A DNA stretch of 64,000 nucleotides from a virus (IMGVR_UViG_3300031746_000007:20669-84668), one strand, 5' to 3'. Shown: positions 32,620 through 40,334, numbered from the stretch's first letter. Notes: generated by a model not told the origin, from the sequence alone. A program made the numbers and translations.

Positions 32620-33102
32620 TCATCCGCTCGAGTCGTAGCTCGAGATCTCGCCGCACTTCTTGCAGCGGGTCACGTGCCAACACATCCCGAAGTGTTGCAC
32701 CCCGAGCTTCCGCGCCTCGTCCCCCGAGATCTCTTCGAAGTCGTGCTCGCATGCGAGCGTGTGCCAGCAACCCTGGCACCGCGCCGGGTCGGTCACGTTC
32801 TCGTGATCAGGCGACCCGTACTCGATCAGGTGCGCCCGGCAGCTCTTGTGCAGCCGGAGCTTCGCAGCCGCAGCCTCAAGCTCAGCCGTGACACCCTCGG
32901 GCGTCAGCGAGATCTTGCCGCTCTTCACGTCGTCGATGAACTTGCGCCACTCGTCATCCCAGCCCTCGATCCCGCGCACCCACTTGGCGCGACACGTGAG
33001 CTTGAAAAGCTCTTGCTCCTTCTGGTAGACGGCATACTCAGCCGCCCGCTTCGCCTCGAGCGCTCGTCGCTCCGCGGCTTTCATCCTCGGCTTTCGTGGC
33101 AT
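32620..33102 (-). CDS. Zinc-binding early protein
   Basis: 160 aa from ATG 33102, with GGAGGG 4 bases upstream. Basic helical N-terminus (AAERRALEAKRAAEYAVYQK), then several Cys/His pairs: CQGCWHTLACEHDF, CWHVTRCKKCGEIS. These form one or two zinc ribbons near the C-terminus. Third gene of the P6 operon. Confidence 0.55.
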   Translation of the reverse strand: MPRKPRMKAAERRALEAKRAAEYAVYQKEQELFKLTCRAKWVRGIEGWDDEWRKFIDDVKSGKISLTPEGVTAELEAAAAKLRLHKSCRAHLIEYGSPDHENVTDPARCQGCWHTLACEHDFEEISGDEARKLGVQHFGMCWHVTRCKKCGEISSYDSSG

Positions 33103-33113
33103 CACACCCTCCT

Positions 33114-33503
33114 TTAGAAGCTGAAGTCGTGATACTTGCCGCGGCGCCCGATGCTGAGCCCTTTGCCGCCGCCGCGGAGCTTATTCAGCCGGCCGGTCAC
33201 CGGGTTCTCGACCATCTCCCCCCACTTCCCGCTCGGAGCCCGCTTGAAGTAGAAGACCCGTCCGTCCGGGTTCGGGGTGAAAACGTAGTCCTGACACTCG
33301 CTCATCCCGTTTTTGTCGACCCGCTTGGCGTCATCTTCGACGACCTTGACGACCACCGAGCCCTTGTCGCGAAGGATGTCGACGATCGTCCCGGCGTCGC
33401 GGTCCGACCAGCCGCACATCGTGACCCCCATCCCGATCTCGGGCTCGGGCTGTCCGATGACGCTCCTTGAAATGATGTCGTTGGTGATGCTGCCGAAAGC
33501 CAT
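33114..33503 (-). CDS. Early protein, unknown
   Basis: 129 aa, ATG 33503 with AGGAGGG upstream. Beta-rich with a KOW/SH3-like pattern (VTMCGWSDRDAGTIVDILRD, GSVVVKVVEDDAKRV, YVFTPNPDGRVFYFKR), basic C-terminus. Such small SH3-like folds are frequent among early phage proteins. Second gene of the P6 operon. Confidence 0.5.
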   Translation of the reverse strand: MAFGSITNDIISRSVIGQPEPEIGMGVTMCGWSDRDAGTIVDILRDKGSVVVKVVEDDAKRVDKNGMSECQDYVFTPNPDGRVFYFKRAPSGKWGEMVENPVTGRLNKLRGGGKGLSIGRRGKYHDFSF

Positions 33504-33512
33504 GATGCCCTC

Positions 33513-33710
33513 CTAGTTCTTGCGGATGGTATCGACGAAAGCGCGAATCGTCTCACCGAGCACCGTGTCATCGACCCCGCCGGCGACTGCCGCCATGCCG
33601 ACTTCGAAGACCGTGCAAATGTCCATCATGTCGATCTGAATCCCCGAGCACGTCGCGTAGTAGGCTTTACTGACGCGCGCCTCGGCTGCCCTGGTTTCCT
33701 TCTTTGTCAT
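33513..33710 (-). CDS. Early mini-protein, unknown
   Basis: 65 aa, ATG 33710 with AAGGAGG upstream. Helical; two cysteines (YYATCSGI, MDICTVFE); ends TIRAFVDTIRKN. First gene after promoter P6. Confidence 0.5.
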   Translation of the reverse strand: MTKKETRAAEARVSKAYYATCSGIQIDMMDICTVFEVGMAAVAGGVDDTVLGETIRAFVDTIRKN

Positions 33711-33731
33711 CGCTGCCCTCCTTCGATTGTC

Positions 33732-33760
33732 ATCGTCTCATTCTCCGAGACGATTGTCAA
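33732..33760 (-). promoter_or_regulatory. Array promoter P6
   Basis: TTGACA (33760-33755), 17-base spacer ending GAGAATGA, GACGAT (33737-33732). A second TGACAATCG copy follows the -10, as also in P7. Confidence 0.8.
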
Positions 33761-33766
33761 GAGAAT

Positions 33767-34066
33767 TTAGCGGAGGTAGGTGCCCCCGTACTCGGTCACC
33801 CCGAGCGCCCCCGTGAAGATGTTGCCGCGAGCGTGCTTCGCCGGCTTCTTCCACCCATCGGCCTTGAGCACGTCGCCGTTCGTGGTGTCGATGAAGCAGT
33901 GCACCGACCGGCTGTCGTCCTCGCGAACGACCCGGATGTAGCGCCGACCGGGGTCGAGCTTCAGCACCGGGCGCGTCAGGTTCGGATAGCGTTCGTGACC
34001 TTTGTCGACGATCGCCTGTGCTTTCGCGAGCCAGGTCTCGAGCGCCGCTGTGAACTTGGGATCCAT
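33767..34066 (-). CDS. Early protein, unknown
   Basis: 99 aa from ATG 34066 with GGAGG upstream. Helical first third (AALETWLAKAQAIVDKGHER), then beta (GRRYIRVVREDDSRSVHCFI, GDVLKADGWK). Sole gene of promoter P7. Resembles the many phage proteins that begin with a helix and end with a small beta-sheet; no family recognised. Confidence 0.5.
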   Translation of the reverse strand: MDPKFTAALETWLAKAQAIVDKGHERYPNLTRPVLKLDPGRRYIRVVREDDSRSVHCFIDTTNGDVLKADGWKKPAKHARGNIFTGALGVTEYGGTYLR

Positions 34067-34088
34067 TGTTCTTTCCTCCTCGATTGTC

Positions 34089-34117
34089 ATCGTCTCATTC
34101 TCCGAGACGATTGTCAA
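34089..34117 (-). promoter_or_regulatory. Array promoter P7
   Basis: TTGACA (34117-34112), 17-base spacer, GACGAT (34094-34089). The core is identical to P6 from the -35 through the second TGACAATCG. Confidence 0.8.
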
Positions 34118-34136
34118 GAAAATTGTCAAAAAAAGG

Positions 34137-34361
34137 TCAGTCGGTCCTGACCTGCCAGGTGATGTTGAACCCATCCTCGCGCGCGACCTTGTCGGCGAGC
34201 CGCTCGCCCGCCGGCGTGAGCTTGCCCCACTCGTCGACGAGCCCGGCTCGAGCCCACTTGCCGGTGAAGTCGGCGATCGGCAGCGTCCCGCGAAAGGCTC
34301 GCATGACGACGATCATCGATCGTTGCGTGCCGGTCAGTTTGTCGGGGTCGATGAAATTCAT
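34137..34361 (-). CDS. Early mini-protein, possible winged helix
   Basis: 74 aa, ATG 34361. Helix-turn-helix-like layout: KLTGTQRSMIVVMRAFRGTL, then VDEWGKLTPAGERLADKVAR, where LTPAGERLA resembles the wing segment of small winged-helix proteins. Could be a DNA-binding regulator. Last gene of the P8 operon, overlapping the previous stop (ATGA-type). Confidence 0.5.
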   Translation of the reverse strand: MNFIDPDKLTGTQRSMIVVMRAFRGTLPIADFTGKWARAGLVDEWGKLTPAGERLADKVAREDGFNITWQVRTD

Positions 34362-34588
34362 GGTCTACTCCCCCGTGCTTTCCAGAACGGTTCGAACGCG
34401 AACGGAATGTCGGCCCAGAGCTTGCCGTCGACCGCGCTCCTGAAATGGGTGGCGCCGTGAATCTCCCCGGAGCCGATATGCTCGGCGATGATCTTCTCGG
34501 CGATCGGCGTCGCTTCGACGTATAGGTCCGACTCGTGCGAATCGATCTTGCACCCCGCGCTCACCAGAGCTTCATACACACTTGCCAT
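34358..34588 (-). CDS. Early mini-protein, unknown
   Basis: 76 aa from ATG 34588 with GGGGGAGATC upstream. Mixed alpha/beta (VEATPIAEKIIAEHIGSGEI; DGKLWADIPFAFEPFWKARG), one cysteine. Second gene of the P8 operon. Confidence 0.5.
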   Translation of the reverse strand: MASVYEALVSAGCKIDSHESDLYVEATPIAEKIIAEHIGSGEIHGATHFRSAVDGKLWADIPFAFEPFWKARGSRP

Positions 34589-34601
34589 GATCTCCCCCTT
34601 C

Positions 34602-34790
34602 TTATGTCGCCGAGAGCCAGCTCTCGGCTGCTTTCGGCGTCGTCGGAATCGGCCCGACGTCGAGGTCGATGTCGACCCCACCGCACTTCGGGCAGCCCTC
34701 GCTCGAGGCGCGCGTCGCGCCGGCGACAGTCTTGAAAACGTGCCCGCACTCGAGGCACTTGTAACCGCTGGTGTGCTTCGTGGTTTTCAT
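34602..34790 (-). CDS. Zinc-ribbon mini-protein
   Basis: 62 aa from ATG 34790 with AAGGAG upstream. Classical two-knuckle ribbon: YKCLECGHVF and EGCPKCGGVD, 20 residues apart, near the FmdB/regulatory zinc-ribbon pattern. First gene after promoter P8. Probably binds nucleic acid or host RNA polymerase; inferred. Confidence 0.6.
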   Translation of the reverse strand: MKTTKHTSGYKCLECGHVFKTVAGATRASSEGCPKCGGVDIDLDVGPIPTTPKAAESWLSAT

Positions 34791-34814
34791 CGCTGGTCTC
34801 CTTCCCACGACGCT

Positions 34815-34843
34815 ATCGTCTCATTATCCCTTCCGTGTGTCAA
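34815..34843 (-). promoter_or_regulatory. Array promoter P8
   Basis: TTGACA (34843-34838), 17-base spacer ending GATAATGA, GACGAT (34820-34815). AATTCTC block intact. Confidence 0.8.
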
Positions 34844-34853
34844 GAGAATTCGA

Positions 34854-35156
34854 CTAGACCCTCGGTGCCATCAGGTCGCGCGCGAGCATCATGCACCACT
34901 TCGACCGGTTCAACATTTGCCGCATCCGCTCCCGATCGGCCGGCGTCGAACCCGGGACCGCGACCAATTCCTGCACGTCGCTCGCGATGCTCATCGCGAG
35001 CATGACCACGTCGCGCGCGTCGGTGAAGTCGGTCATCGTGCAGCCGGTCTTGAAATCGGCGTTCGTCGCGCCGAACATCGTGCGCTCACGCGCCTGCCGG
35101 CGCTCCGCCTCGAGCGCGTCAAGCTCGTACGCCGCCACCTGTTTCTCCCGTGCCAT
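34854..35156 (-). CDS. Early protein, unknown
   Basis: 100 aa, ATG 35156 with AAGGAGG upstream. Entirely helical (YELDALEAERRQARERTMFG; ARDVVMLAMSIASDVQELVA; RMRQMLNRSKWCMML). Second gene of the P9 operon. No motif. Confidence 0.5.
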   Translation of the reverse strand: MAREKQVAAYELDALEAERRQARERTMFGATNADFKTGCTMTDFTDARDVVMLAMSIASDVQELVAVPGSTPADRERMRQMLNRSKWCMMLARDLMAPRV

Positions 35157-35169
35157 CGTCGCCTCCTTC

Positions 35170-35508
35170 TCAGTCGCAGTTGCACATCACCAGGCACCGC
35201 GCGTAGTCGATACCCGTCTCCTCGTGCAGCGTCGCAGCCGCGTCACCGGGGCGACCGATGTCACCCGGGTCACGAGCGCGGTCGGAGAGCCGGCGGAACT
35301 CGGCGTTGTAGGCATCCTCTGCGATCTCCTCTGCCATCCGCGCCTTGATCGCCGCTGCTTTGAGATCGACGAACCGGCTTTCCGCTTTCGCGGCGACTTC
35401 CATGACCTTCTTGTAGCGCGTCTCCGCGCGGTTCATCCGCGTCCACGCCTTACCCGCTTTGCGCTCCGCTCTGTTGCGGTGCGCTTCCAACCTCTCGAGC
35501 TTCGTCAT
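35170..35508 (-). CDS. Early coiled-coil protein
   Basis: 112 aa, ATG 35508 with GAGG upstream. Basic coiled coil over residues 1-80 (LERLEAHRNRAERKAGKAWT; AAKAESRFVDLKAAAIKARM), ending CLVMCNCD with three cysteines. First gene after promoter P9. Confidence 0.5.
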   Translation of the reverse strand: MTKLERLEAHRNRAERKAGKAWTRMNRAETRYKKVMEVAAKAESRFVDLKAAAIKARMAEEIAEDAYNAEFRRLSDRARDPGDIGRPGDAAATLHEETGIDYARCLVMCNCD

Positions 35509-35526
35509 GTTGCCTCCTCGATTGTC

Positions 35527-35555
35527 ATCGTCTCATTCTCCGTGCCGAGTGTCAA
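35527..35555 (-). promoter_or_regulatory. Array promoter P9
   Basis: TTGACA (35555-35550), 17-base spacer ending GAGAATGA, GACGAT (35532-35527). A second TGACAATCG-like copy follows. Confidence 0.8.
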
Positions 35556-35566
35556 GAGAATTCGAC

Positions 35567-36037
35567 CTACCCGCCGGTGATCTTCATCCCCTTCGACCGG
35601 CGCTTCAGATCTTCGAAGAGCTTCCGGTTCGGGTGAAGCTCCCAGAGCTTCGGCTCGTTCACCGGTCCCCAGACCATCGTGCGGCAGAGGGTTTTGCGAA
35701 TCTCGTCCTTGGTGTACGTGTGGCTCTCGTGGTACTCGCCGCCGGGCGGCAGCGTCAGGTCGACGACTTTGCCGTTCCAGGTCAGCCAGGCGTGCTCGAT
35801 CGGGATCCCGAGCAGGCTCGCTCCCGAGGCATACCCCTCGTGGTACTCGATGCCGGGCAGCTCCGTGTAGAGCATGAACCGCGCGCAGTTCTCGTAGCAG
35901 CTTTTCATCTTCGGCACGAACCCGATGCGCCGAATCTCCGCCTTGATCTCCGGCGGAAGGTGCGACCACGGCACCGGACACCAGCCGCGGGTCGAGTACA
36001 ACTCGATCCGCCGGTCAGTCGTCAATCGCTTCCTCAT
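35567..36037 (-). CDS. Early protein, unknown (possible transglutaminase-like fold)
   Basis: 156 aa from ATG 36037 with AAGGAGGG upstream. Pattern KSCYENCARFMLYTELPGIE, then IEHAWLTWNGKVVDLTLPPG: a cysteine in a helix, a histidine in a strand, and an aspartate (VVDLTL) form a possible Cys-His-Asp triad, as in small papain/transglutaminase-like phage proteins. That reading is tentative. Sole gene of promoter P10. Confidence 0.5.
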   Translation of the reverse strand: MRKRLTTDRRIELYSTRGWCPVPWSHLPPEIKAEIRRIGFVPKMKSCYENCARFMLYTELPGIEYHEGYASGASLLGIPIEHAWLTWNGKVVDLTLPPGGEYHESHTYTKDEIRKTLCRTMVWGPVNEPKLWELHPNRKLFEDLKRRSKGMKITGG

Positions 36038-36060
36038 CGCGCCCTCCTTCCTACGATGAG

Positions 36061-36089
36061 AGTGTCTCATTCTACCGTCCGTGTGTCAA
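36061..36089 (-). promoter_or_regulatory. Array promoter P10
   Basis: TTGACA (36089-36084), 17-base spacer ending TAGAATGA, GACACT (36066-36061). Drives the 156-aa gene. Confidence 0.8.
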
Positions 36090-36094
36090 GAGAA

Positions 36095-37321
36095 TTAGGC
36101 GGCGACCGGCACCTCCTCGACCTTCCCGACCGCCTTCACCCGGGTCACCACCGTCTCGGTGATGCCGTTCCGGGTCGCGTGTTTCTTGACCGTGGCCTTC
36201 ACTTTCCAGGTCTCCCCGACCTCCCCGAGCGTCCCGCCGGCGGAGGCGAACCAGACCGCCACGTTGCCCTCGGGAGTCAGGAACCGGTGGATCCGGGTCA
36301 GCCCGTACATCCCCTCGACGTCGAAGCGGTCGATCAAGGTCAGGGTCAGGTCGAGCCGCTTGCCGGGCTCACCGAAGGCTACCGAATTCTCGAGCCGCTT
36401 GCGCTTGATCTCGTTCCCGACCTCCTTGTTGTAGGCGGAGACGATCGAGGCGGCGATCCCGCCTTCCTTGTACCCCACGTGACCGAACCGGGCGACCAGC
36501 CGCACGTTCCAGAGGTAGTCGCTCGAGGCGTTCTCGGTGAGCCCGACCGCCCACTCGGCGGCAGCCCCCGCGAGTTTCTCATCCTCGGGAGTAGGCACCG
36601 GGCGCGAACCCGGATTCTCGCGCCAGTGGCGGAGCAGGTAGCTGTCGGGGTTCAGCGTCGACCAGACCGTGTCAGCCGTCGCGGTCCGCGGAGGGTTCGA
36701 ATCCCGTGCAGCCCCTCGGCTCATCCACCCGTCCCGGCGGATGATGCAAGCGGTCATGGCCAAGAAATCGGCGAGCGGGACCACGTTGTACCCACCGCGA
36801 CCGCCGCCCCCGAAATCCTCGGCCTCGCGGCAGAGAGCGTCGATTTCGAAGAGCACCTCGGCCCCCGCCGCGAGAGCTTCCGGGCTCTTGTGGCCCAGGA
36901 AGTCTTTCAGGCAGGAGCGGCCGACGAGCTTGAAGGTCCCGTCGTCGTGGGCGACCACGAAGACCTCGAGCCGCGAGCGGGTCAGGCGGCAGTGGTCGCA
37001 GGCGATCGGCGCGGTCCGGTAGCCCTCGGGGACCTCCTCACCCGGCACCGACCGGATGACGTTGCCCTCACCGAGACTGGCGACGACGGCGATGAGGCGC
37101 CACCCTTCGAACTTGGGTGCCTTGCCCTCGACGTCGACCTCGCAGAACTTCATGCTCGGGCGTTTCTTGGTGTCCGGGTCGACCTCGCCATACTCCTTGA
37201 CGAAGGGCTCCCCGACCGTCCAGGTCGGAGGCTCGACCCCGAGCTTCGTCGCGCGCTTCACCAGCTTGCCGAGCCCGGCGACCAGGCGCGAGACGTTGAA
37301 TTCGGGAACCGTGACTTTCAT
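36095..37321 (-). CDS. Large early protein, unknown
   Basis: 408 aa from ATG 37321 (ATG at 37330 is also possible; GAGGTGAGGG precedes both). Residues about 95-130 carry CDHCRLTRSR and a following cysteine (GRSCLKDF), a zinc site. A Gly-rich linker (FGGGGRGGYN) follows, then a helical middle and a C-terminal OB-like beta region (DLTLTLIDRFDVEGMYGLTR, WKVKATVKKHATRNG). Similar proteins occur on phages and plasmids of GC-rich bacteria without assigned function. The C-terminal OB-like part suggests nucleic-acid binding. Sole gene of promoter P11 and the largest in the array besides the effectors. Confidence 0.6.
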   Translation of the reverse strand: MKVTVPEFNVSRLVAGLGKLVKRATKLGVEPPTWTVGEPFVKEYGEVDPDTKKRPSMKFCEVDVEGKAPKFEGWRLIAVVASLGEGNVIRSVPGEEVPEGYRTAPIACDHCRLTRSRLEVFVVAHDDGTFKLVGRSCLKDFLGHKSPEALAAGAEVLFEIDALCREAEDFGGGGRGGYNVVPLADFLAMTACIIRRDGWMSRGAARDSNPPRTATADTVWSTLNPDSYLLRHWRENPGSRPVPTPEDEKLAGAAAEWAVGLTENASSDYLWNVRLVARFGHVGYKEGGIAASIVSAYNKEVGNEIKRKRLENSVAFGEPGKRLDLTLTLIDRFDVEGMYGLTRIHRFLTPEGNVAVWFASAGGTLGEVGETWKVKATVKKHATRNGITETVVTRVKAVGKVEEVPVAA

Positions 37322-37339
37322 CTCCCTCACCTCAAGAGT

Positions 37340-37368
37340 ATCGTCTCATTATCCTGTACGGTTGTCAA
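37340..37368 (-). promoter_or_regulatory. Array promoter P11
   Basis: TTGACA (37368-37363), 17-base spacer ending GATAATGA, GACGAT (37345-37340). Strong match; drives the 408-aa protein. Confidence 0.82.
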
Positions 37369-37386
37369 GAGAATTCGCAACAAAGA

Positions 37387-37584
37387 TCAACCCGCAGCCG
37401 GCTTCACCCTCGGCTCGACCACGGCAATGACTTCGAACACACCGCTCCCGCGGTCTACCGTGCGATAGATGCACATCGGGCAGTTGTGGAACTTGACGCT
37501 CTTGCGCGCCTCTCGGAGACACGCCGCCTTGCTCGTGCGCGGGTAGATCGAAGTACCGTAAAAGTACAACGCCTTGTTTTTCAT
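37387..37584 (-). CDS. Early mini-protein, unknown
   Basis: 65 aa, ATG 37584 with GAGG upstream. Basic; two cysteines close together (FHNCPMCIYR) and a strand-rich end (GVFEVIAVVEPRVKPAAG). Sole gene of promoter P12. Confidence 0.5.
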   Translation of the reverse strand: MKNKALYFYGTSIYPRTSKAACLREARKSVKFHNCPMCIYRTVDRGSGVFEVIAVVEPRVKPAAG

Positions 37585-37601
37585 CGCCTCACCTCAAGCT
37601 T

Positions 37602-37630
37602 AGAGTCTCATTATTCGGTACGGTTGTCAA
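37602..37630 (-). promoter_or_regulatory. Array promoter P12
   Basis: TTGACA (37630-37625), 17-base spacer ending AATAATGA, GACTCT (37607-37602). Confidence 0.8.
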
Positions 37631-37643
37631 GAGAATTCAAACC

Positions 37644-37988
37644 TCAATCGTCGCGATCGGCCAGTCTGTGTGCGACCCGCTCCCGCAGCCACATCGGCAC
37701 CTCGCTCGCGTACACCCGCAACCGCGGTGTATTCAGCGCTCGAGCCGCGCGCATCGTGTCCCAGAACCACTCACTCGCCCACTTGCGCCCTTTGCCGTAC
37801 GTGGGATCGTGCCGGTTGATGCGGTCGTGAACCCCCTCGCGGAATTCCGCGAGCACCGTCGCACCCGTGACCGGCGCCCACCCCGTGAGCCCGTGGTCGT
37901 AGGTGCGCGCGGGGTCGACCGCTTTGACCGCGGCGACGTACGCTTTGAGCGACACCGAGTGACCATTTCCGAGTCGGATGGTTTTCAC
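37644..37988 (-). CDS. Early protein, unknown
   Basis: 114 aa from GTG 37988 with GGAGG 6 bases upstream, overlapping the upstream stop (GTGA). Globular, Trp-rich (GWAPVTGATVLAEFREGVHD; WASEWFWDTMRAARALN), ending in a basic helix (WLRERVAHRLADRDD). Last gene of the P13 operon. Confidence 0.5.
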   Translation of the reverse strand: MKTIRLGNGHSVSLKAYVAAVKAVDPARTYDHGLTGWAPVTGATVLAEFREGVHDRINRHDPTYGKGRKWASEWFWDTMRAARALNTPRLRVYASEVPMWLRERVAHRLADRDD

Positions 37989-38191
37989 GAAGCACCTCCT
38001 TTTTTTCGCAAAGAGTGCCCGACGCTCGGCTTCTCGCCGACCACCCTCACGACGCGGATGCCGGTCCATCCGTACGCATGCGTCAACTCGTCGACCCGTT
38101 TGCGAGCGTCGGCTTCCAGAGAATTGCCCCACACACTGTGCACCACGTTCTGCGCGTCTACGACGCAATGCCAAACACCACTCGTTCTCAT
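37985..38191 (-). CDS. Early mini-protein, unknown
   Basis: 68 aa, ATG 38191 with AAGGAG upstream. Beta-hairpin start (WHCVVDAQNVVHSVWGNSLE) then helix and strand (TGIRVVRVVGEKPSVG), a small alpha/beta fold. Middle gene of the P13 operon. Confidence 0.5.
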   Translation of the reverse strand: MRTSGVWHCVVDAQNVVHSVWGNSLEADARKRVDELTHAYGWTGIRVVRVVGEKPSVGHSLRKKGGAS

Positions 38192-38241
38192 GGGTCTCCT
38201 TCACGAACGTACCCTAAAACAGCCAGACCAATCACACCCTC

Positions 38242-38463
38242 CTAGCTGAGTGACACCGGGCGCGAATCGGTCTCGAGCATTCGGTAGTTGACCGGCTCGT
38301 CGCTCGTGAGAACGACGAAGTCCGAAGGCATGAACCATCGCATGAGCAGCTCGACTCCGGCGCGGGTCGCCTCTTCGAAGGTAGAGAACGCGCACCCGTT
38401 TGAGCACGCCGTCTCCTTCGTGCTGCCCGTACCGCCTCCGTAAACGCCAACCTTGAACGACAT
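38242..38463 (-). CDS. Early mini-protein, unknown
   Basis: 73 aa from ATG 38463 with AAAGGAG upstream. Gly/Ser-rich start (GVYGGGTGSTKETACSNGCA) then helix and strand (TRAGVELLMRWFMPSDFVVL). First gene after promoter P13. Confidence 0.5.
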   Translation of the reverse strand: MSFKVGVYGGGTGSTKETACSNGCAFSTFEEATRAGVELLMRWFMPSDFVVLTSDEPVNYRMLETDSRPVSLS

Positions 38464-38496
38464 CGCAGGCTCCTTTCCGTTTCTCCCCACGATCGG

Positions 38497-38525
38497 ATGG
38501 TCTCATTATCGTGTACGATTGTCAA
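38497..38525 (-). promoter_or_regulatory. Array promoter P13
   Basis: TTGACA (38525-38520), 17-base spacer ending GATAATGA, GACCAT (38502-38497). Confidence 0.8.
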
Positions 38526-38568
38526 GAAAATAGAGACACGAATCGACCGGGCTCGAGCGGAGCCCGCG

Positions 38569-38754
38569 CTACTTGATCGGCTTCGTCAGCTTGACCAGCC
38601 GCGCAGCCGGGCTCGAGCGCCCGGGAGGCAGCGACGCCTTCAACCGCGCCGCGCTCGTGAGCACCCTCTTGCCTTGCGCGTCGTACTCGATGAACTCCCC
38701 GGCGTCAGCCAGCGACAGCAACTCGGCGCCCTCGTCGACCTGCGGCTTCGTCAT
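38569..38754 (-). CDS. Small partner of the GNAT protein
   Basis: 61 aa from ATG 38754, overlapping the GNAT stop (ATGA), so translationally coupled. Acidic first half (VDEGAELLSLADAGEFIEYD), basic second half ending LVKLTKPIK. No motif. Last gene of the P14 operon; could be an inhibitor or chaperone of the acetyltransferase. Confidence 0.55.
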   Translation of the reverse strand: MTKPQVDEGAELLSLADAGEFIEYDAQGKRVLTSAARLKASLPPGRSSPAARLVKLTKPIK

Positions 38755-39722
38755 AGTCCTAGCCGTCCCTTCGCCACTTCGAACCCGGGGTCGCCGTCGC
38801 GCAACGACAGCTCGCCTTGCCACGACGTGTCACCGAGCAGGAAGTCCTTGCCGACCGGTTTGCCATCGACCTTGATCGATGCGACCTCCCACGCCCGATC
38901 GGCGTGTCGATCGGCGAGCGCCCGCGCCTCGGCCGGCGGCATCCCCGCCTGCTCGAGCACCTTCGGGAATTCCTGCCGCACCTGATCGGCGTGCTCCTTG
39001 TTCCAGTTGAACCCGAACCGCGCCCACGTGTAGCGACCGACACTCCCGGCCGCCATTGTCACCTTCGACACCCCGAGCTTGCGGTACTCCTCGAAAGCGT
39101 TGCGCGTGATCTCGGCACCGATGCCCTTGCCCTGTTGATCCTCGTCCAGAAACATCCCGACGTGGTGCACCGTCAACGCACCGGACGAATCGCGCGCGAA
39201 CTGCCGCGTGATCGTGCCGACCTGTTGACCGCTCCGATCGTGCAGCGTCGCCGCCACTAGCACCGCCGGAGAATACTCCACCGTCGACCGCGGAGCCCCG
39301 AGATTCGAAAGCGCCTGATAGCGAATCGTCTCCTCGTCCAACATCTCCTCACCAGGATTGTCGGCTGCGAACTTCGCTCGCACCGTGTCCATAGCCATGC
39401 GAACCGTGCTCTCGTCGTGCGTTACGACCACGCGCTTGTCGGCACGCTCGTCGTCGACGTGGTCTATCTTCACCGCGTAGCCGGGCGGGGGGCGCATGGT
39501 CTGCCGCAACTCCGCCGGCGTGATCTTCTTCTGGAACACGCGCTCGACGTTCTCATCGAAGTGTTCTGGAAACTCCTCGGGGTTCTTCGACTCGACCGCC
39601 GCCGAGCCCTCGCCCGTCAGCTGATCCTTGAACCCGCCTTCGCGAATCCAGAACCGCTGCGTGTGCGTCCGCCCCGACCGCGACACCTCACGCTCGACTG
39701 CGATCAAGCCTTCACGTGGCAT
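38751..39722 (-). CDS. GNAT acetyltransferase with effector-type N-terminus
   Basis: 323 aa, ATG 39722. Residues 3-27 (REGLIAVEREVSRSG, RTHTQRFWIRE) nearly match the N-terminus of the ART/zincin fusion and resemble that of the head-operon ADP-ribosyltransferase. Residues about 150-240 form a GNAT domain with the acetyl-CoA loop Q/R-x-x-G-x-G at DEDQQGKGIGAEI (196-202), followed by a helix and YTWARFGF at the end. It would acetylate a protein or small molecule. No Shine-Dalgarno is as strong as its neighbours have. Fourth gene of the P14 operon. Confidence 0.75.
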   Translation of the reverse strand: MPREGLIAVEREVSRSGRTHTQRFWIREGGFKDQLTGEGSAAVESKNPEEFPEHFDENVERVFQKKITPAELRQTMRPPPGYAVKIDHVDDERADKRVVVTHDESTVRMAMDTVRAKFAADNPGEEMLDEETIRYQALSNLGAPRSTVEYSPAVLVAATLHDRSGQQVGTITRQFARDSSGALTVHHVGMFLDEDQQGKGIGAEITRNAFEEYRKLGVSKVTMAAGSVGRYTWARFGFNWNKEHADQVRQEFPKVLEQAGMPPAEARALADRHADRAWEVASIKVDGKPVGKDFLLGDTSWQGELSLRDGDPGFEVAKGRLGL

Positions 39723-39736
39723 GCTCGCAACCTACC

Positions 39737-40030
39737 TCACTCCGACTCGATCGGCCAGAGCCCGAAGTCCCCGTCGCGCCAGCCCCAGCTCGCGCCCTCG
39801 ACCGGCACGCACTGCTCGAGCAGCTCGCACGCCTCATCCTCTTCGTGAGCGTCGTCGCTCATGTCGTCTCGCAGCGCCGCCGACAGCGCGCGCACCTCGT
39901 CCTGGTGACCCGCCATCGCACAGAACGCCGCGAGCGCATCCGCGCATCGCCGGCGCGTGTGCTCGTGCCCGAGCGCCCCGTCTCCGAAACACCCGCAATC
40001 CTCTAACCCGAGCTTCGTCCACCCTGCCAT
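39737..40030 (-). CDS. Early mini-protein, unknown
   Basis: 97 aa from ATG 40030 with GAGGG upstream. Cysteine/His pattern LEDCGCFGDGALGHEHTRRR may bind one metal; acidic second half (DDMSDDAHEEDEACELLEQC) ends WPIESE. Directly upstream of the GNAT gene in the P14 operon. Confidence 0.5.
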   Translation of the reverse strand: MAGWTKLGLEDCGCFGDGALGHEHTRRRCADALAAFCAMAGHQDEVRALSAALRDDMSDDAHEEDEACELLEQCVPVEGASWGWRDGDFGLWPIESE

Positions 40031-40040
40031 GTTGCCCTCC

Positions 40041-40334
40041 TCACAAGCATCCGTCGTCATAGTGGTCTTCGTCGAGCCCGGCCGCCTTCGACGTCTCCGG
40101 CTCCTCCGGGAAAAGCTCCGCCGCCGTGCAGCCATCCCACGTGATCTTCGCGTCGCCGTACGCGCCCACCGCGTAGCCGAACGTCGCACTGATGTCGGGG
40201 TGCGGTCCGACGTACCGGTGAGCGAACTTGCGCGCACCCTCGAGCGTCTTGAACTTGCCCCGCTTGTGGTAGTGGTCGATCGTCGTCAGCCGCACCACGA
40301 TCTCCCTGCCCCCGGTCCCCTTCGTCTCGCTCAC
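40041..40334 (-). CDS. Early mini-protein, unknown
   Basis: 97 aa, ATG 40334. A beta-rich N-terminal half (EIVVRLTTIDHYHKRGKFKT) is followed by an acidic C-terminal third (AAELFPEEPETSKAAGLDED). It starts within two bases of the preceding stop. Second gene of the P14 operon. Confidence 0.5.
   Translation of the reverse strand: MSETKGTGGREIVVRLTTIDHYHKRGKFKTLEGARKFAHRYVGPHPDISATFGYAVGAYGDAKITWDGCTAAELFPEEPETSKAAGLDEDHYDDGCL

Noticed and set aside
36690-36720. tRNA-like T-arm GGGTTCGAATCCC on the plus strand
   Set aside because: The stem has a mismatch, no matching acceptor stem lies about 60 bases upstream, and it falls inside a well-supported leftward gene where it encodes an ordinary segment.
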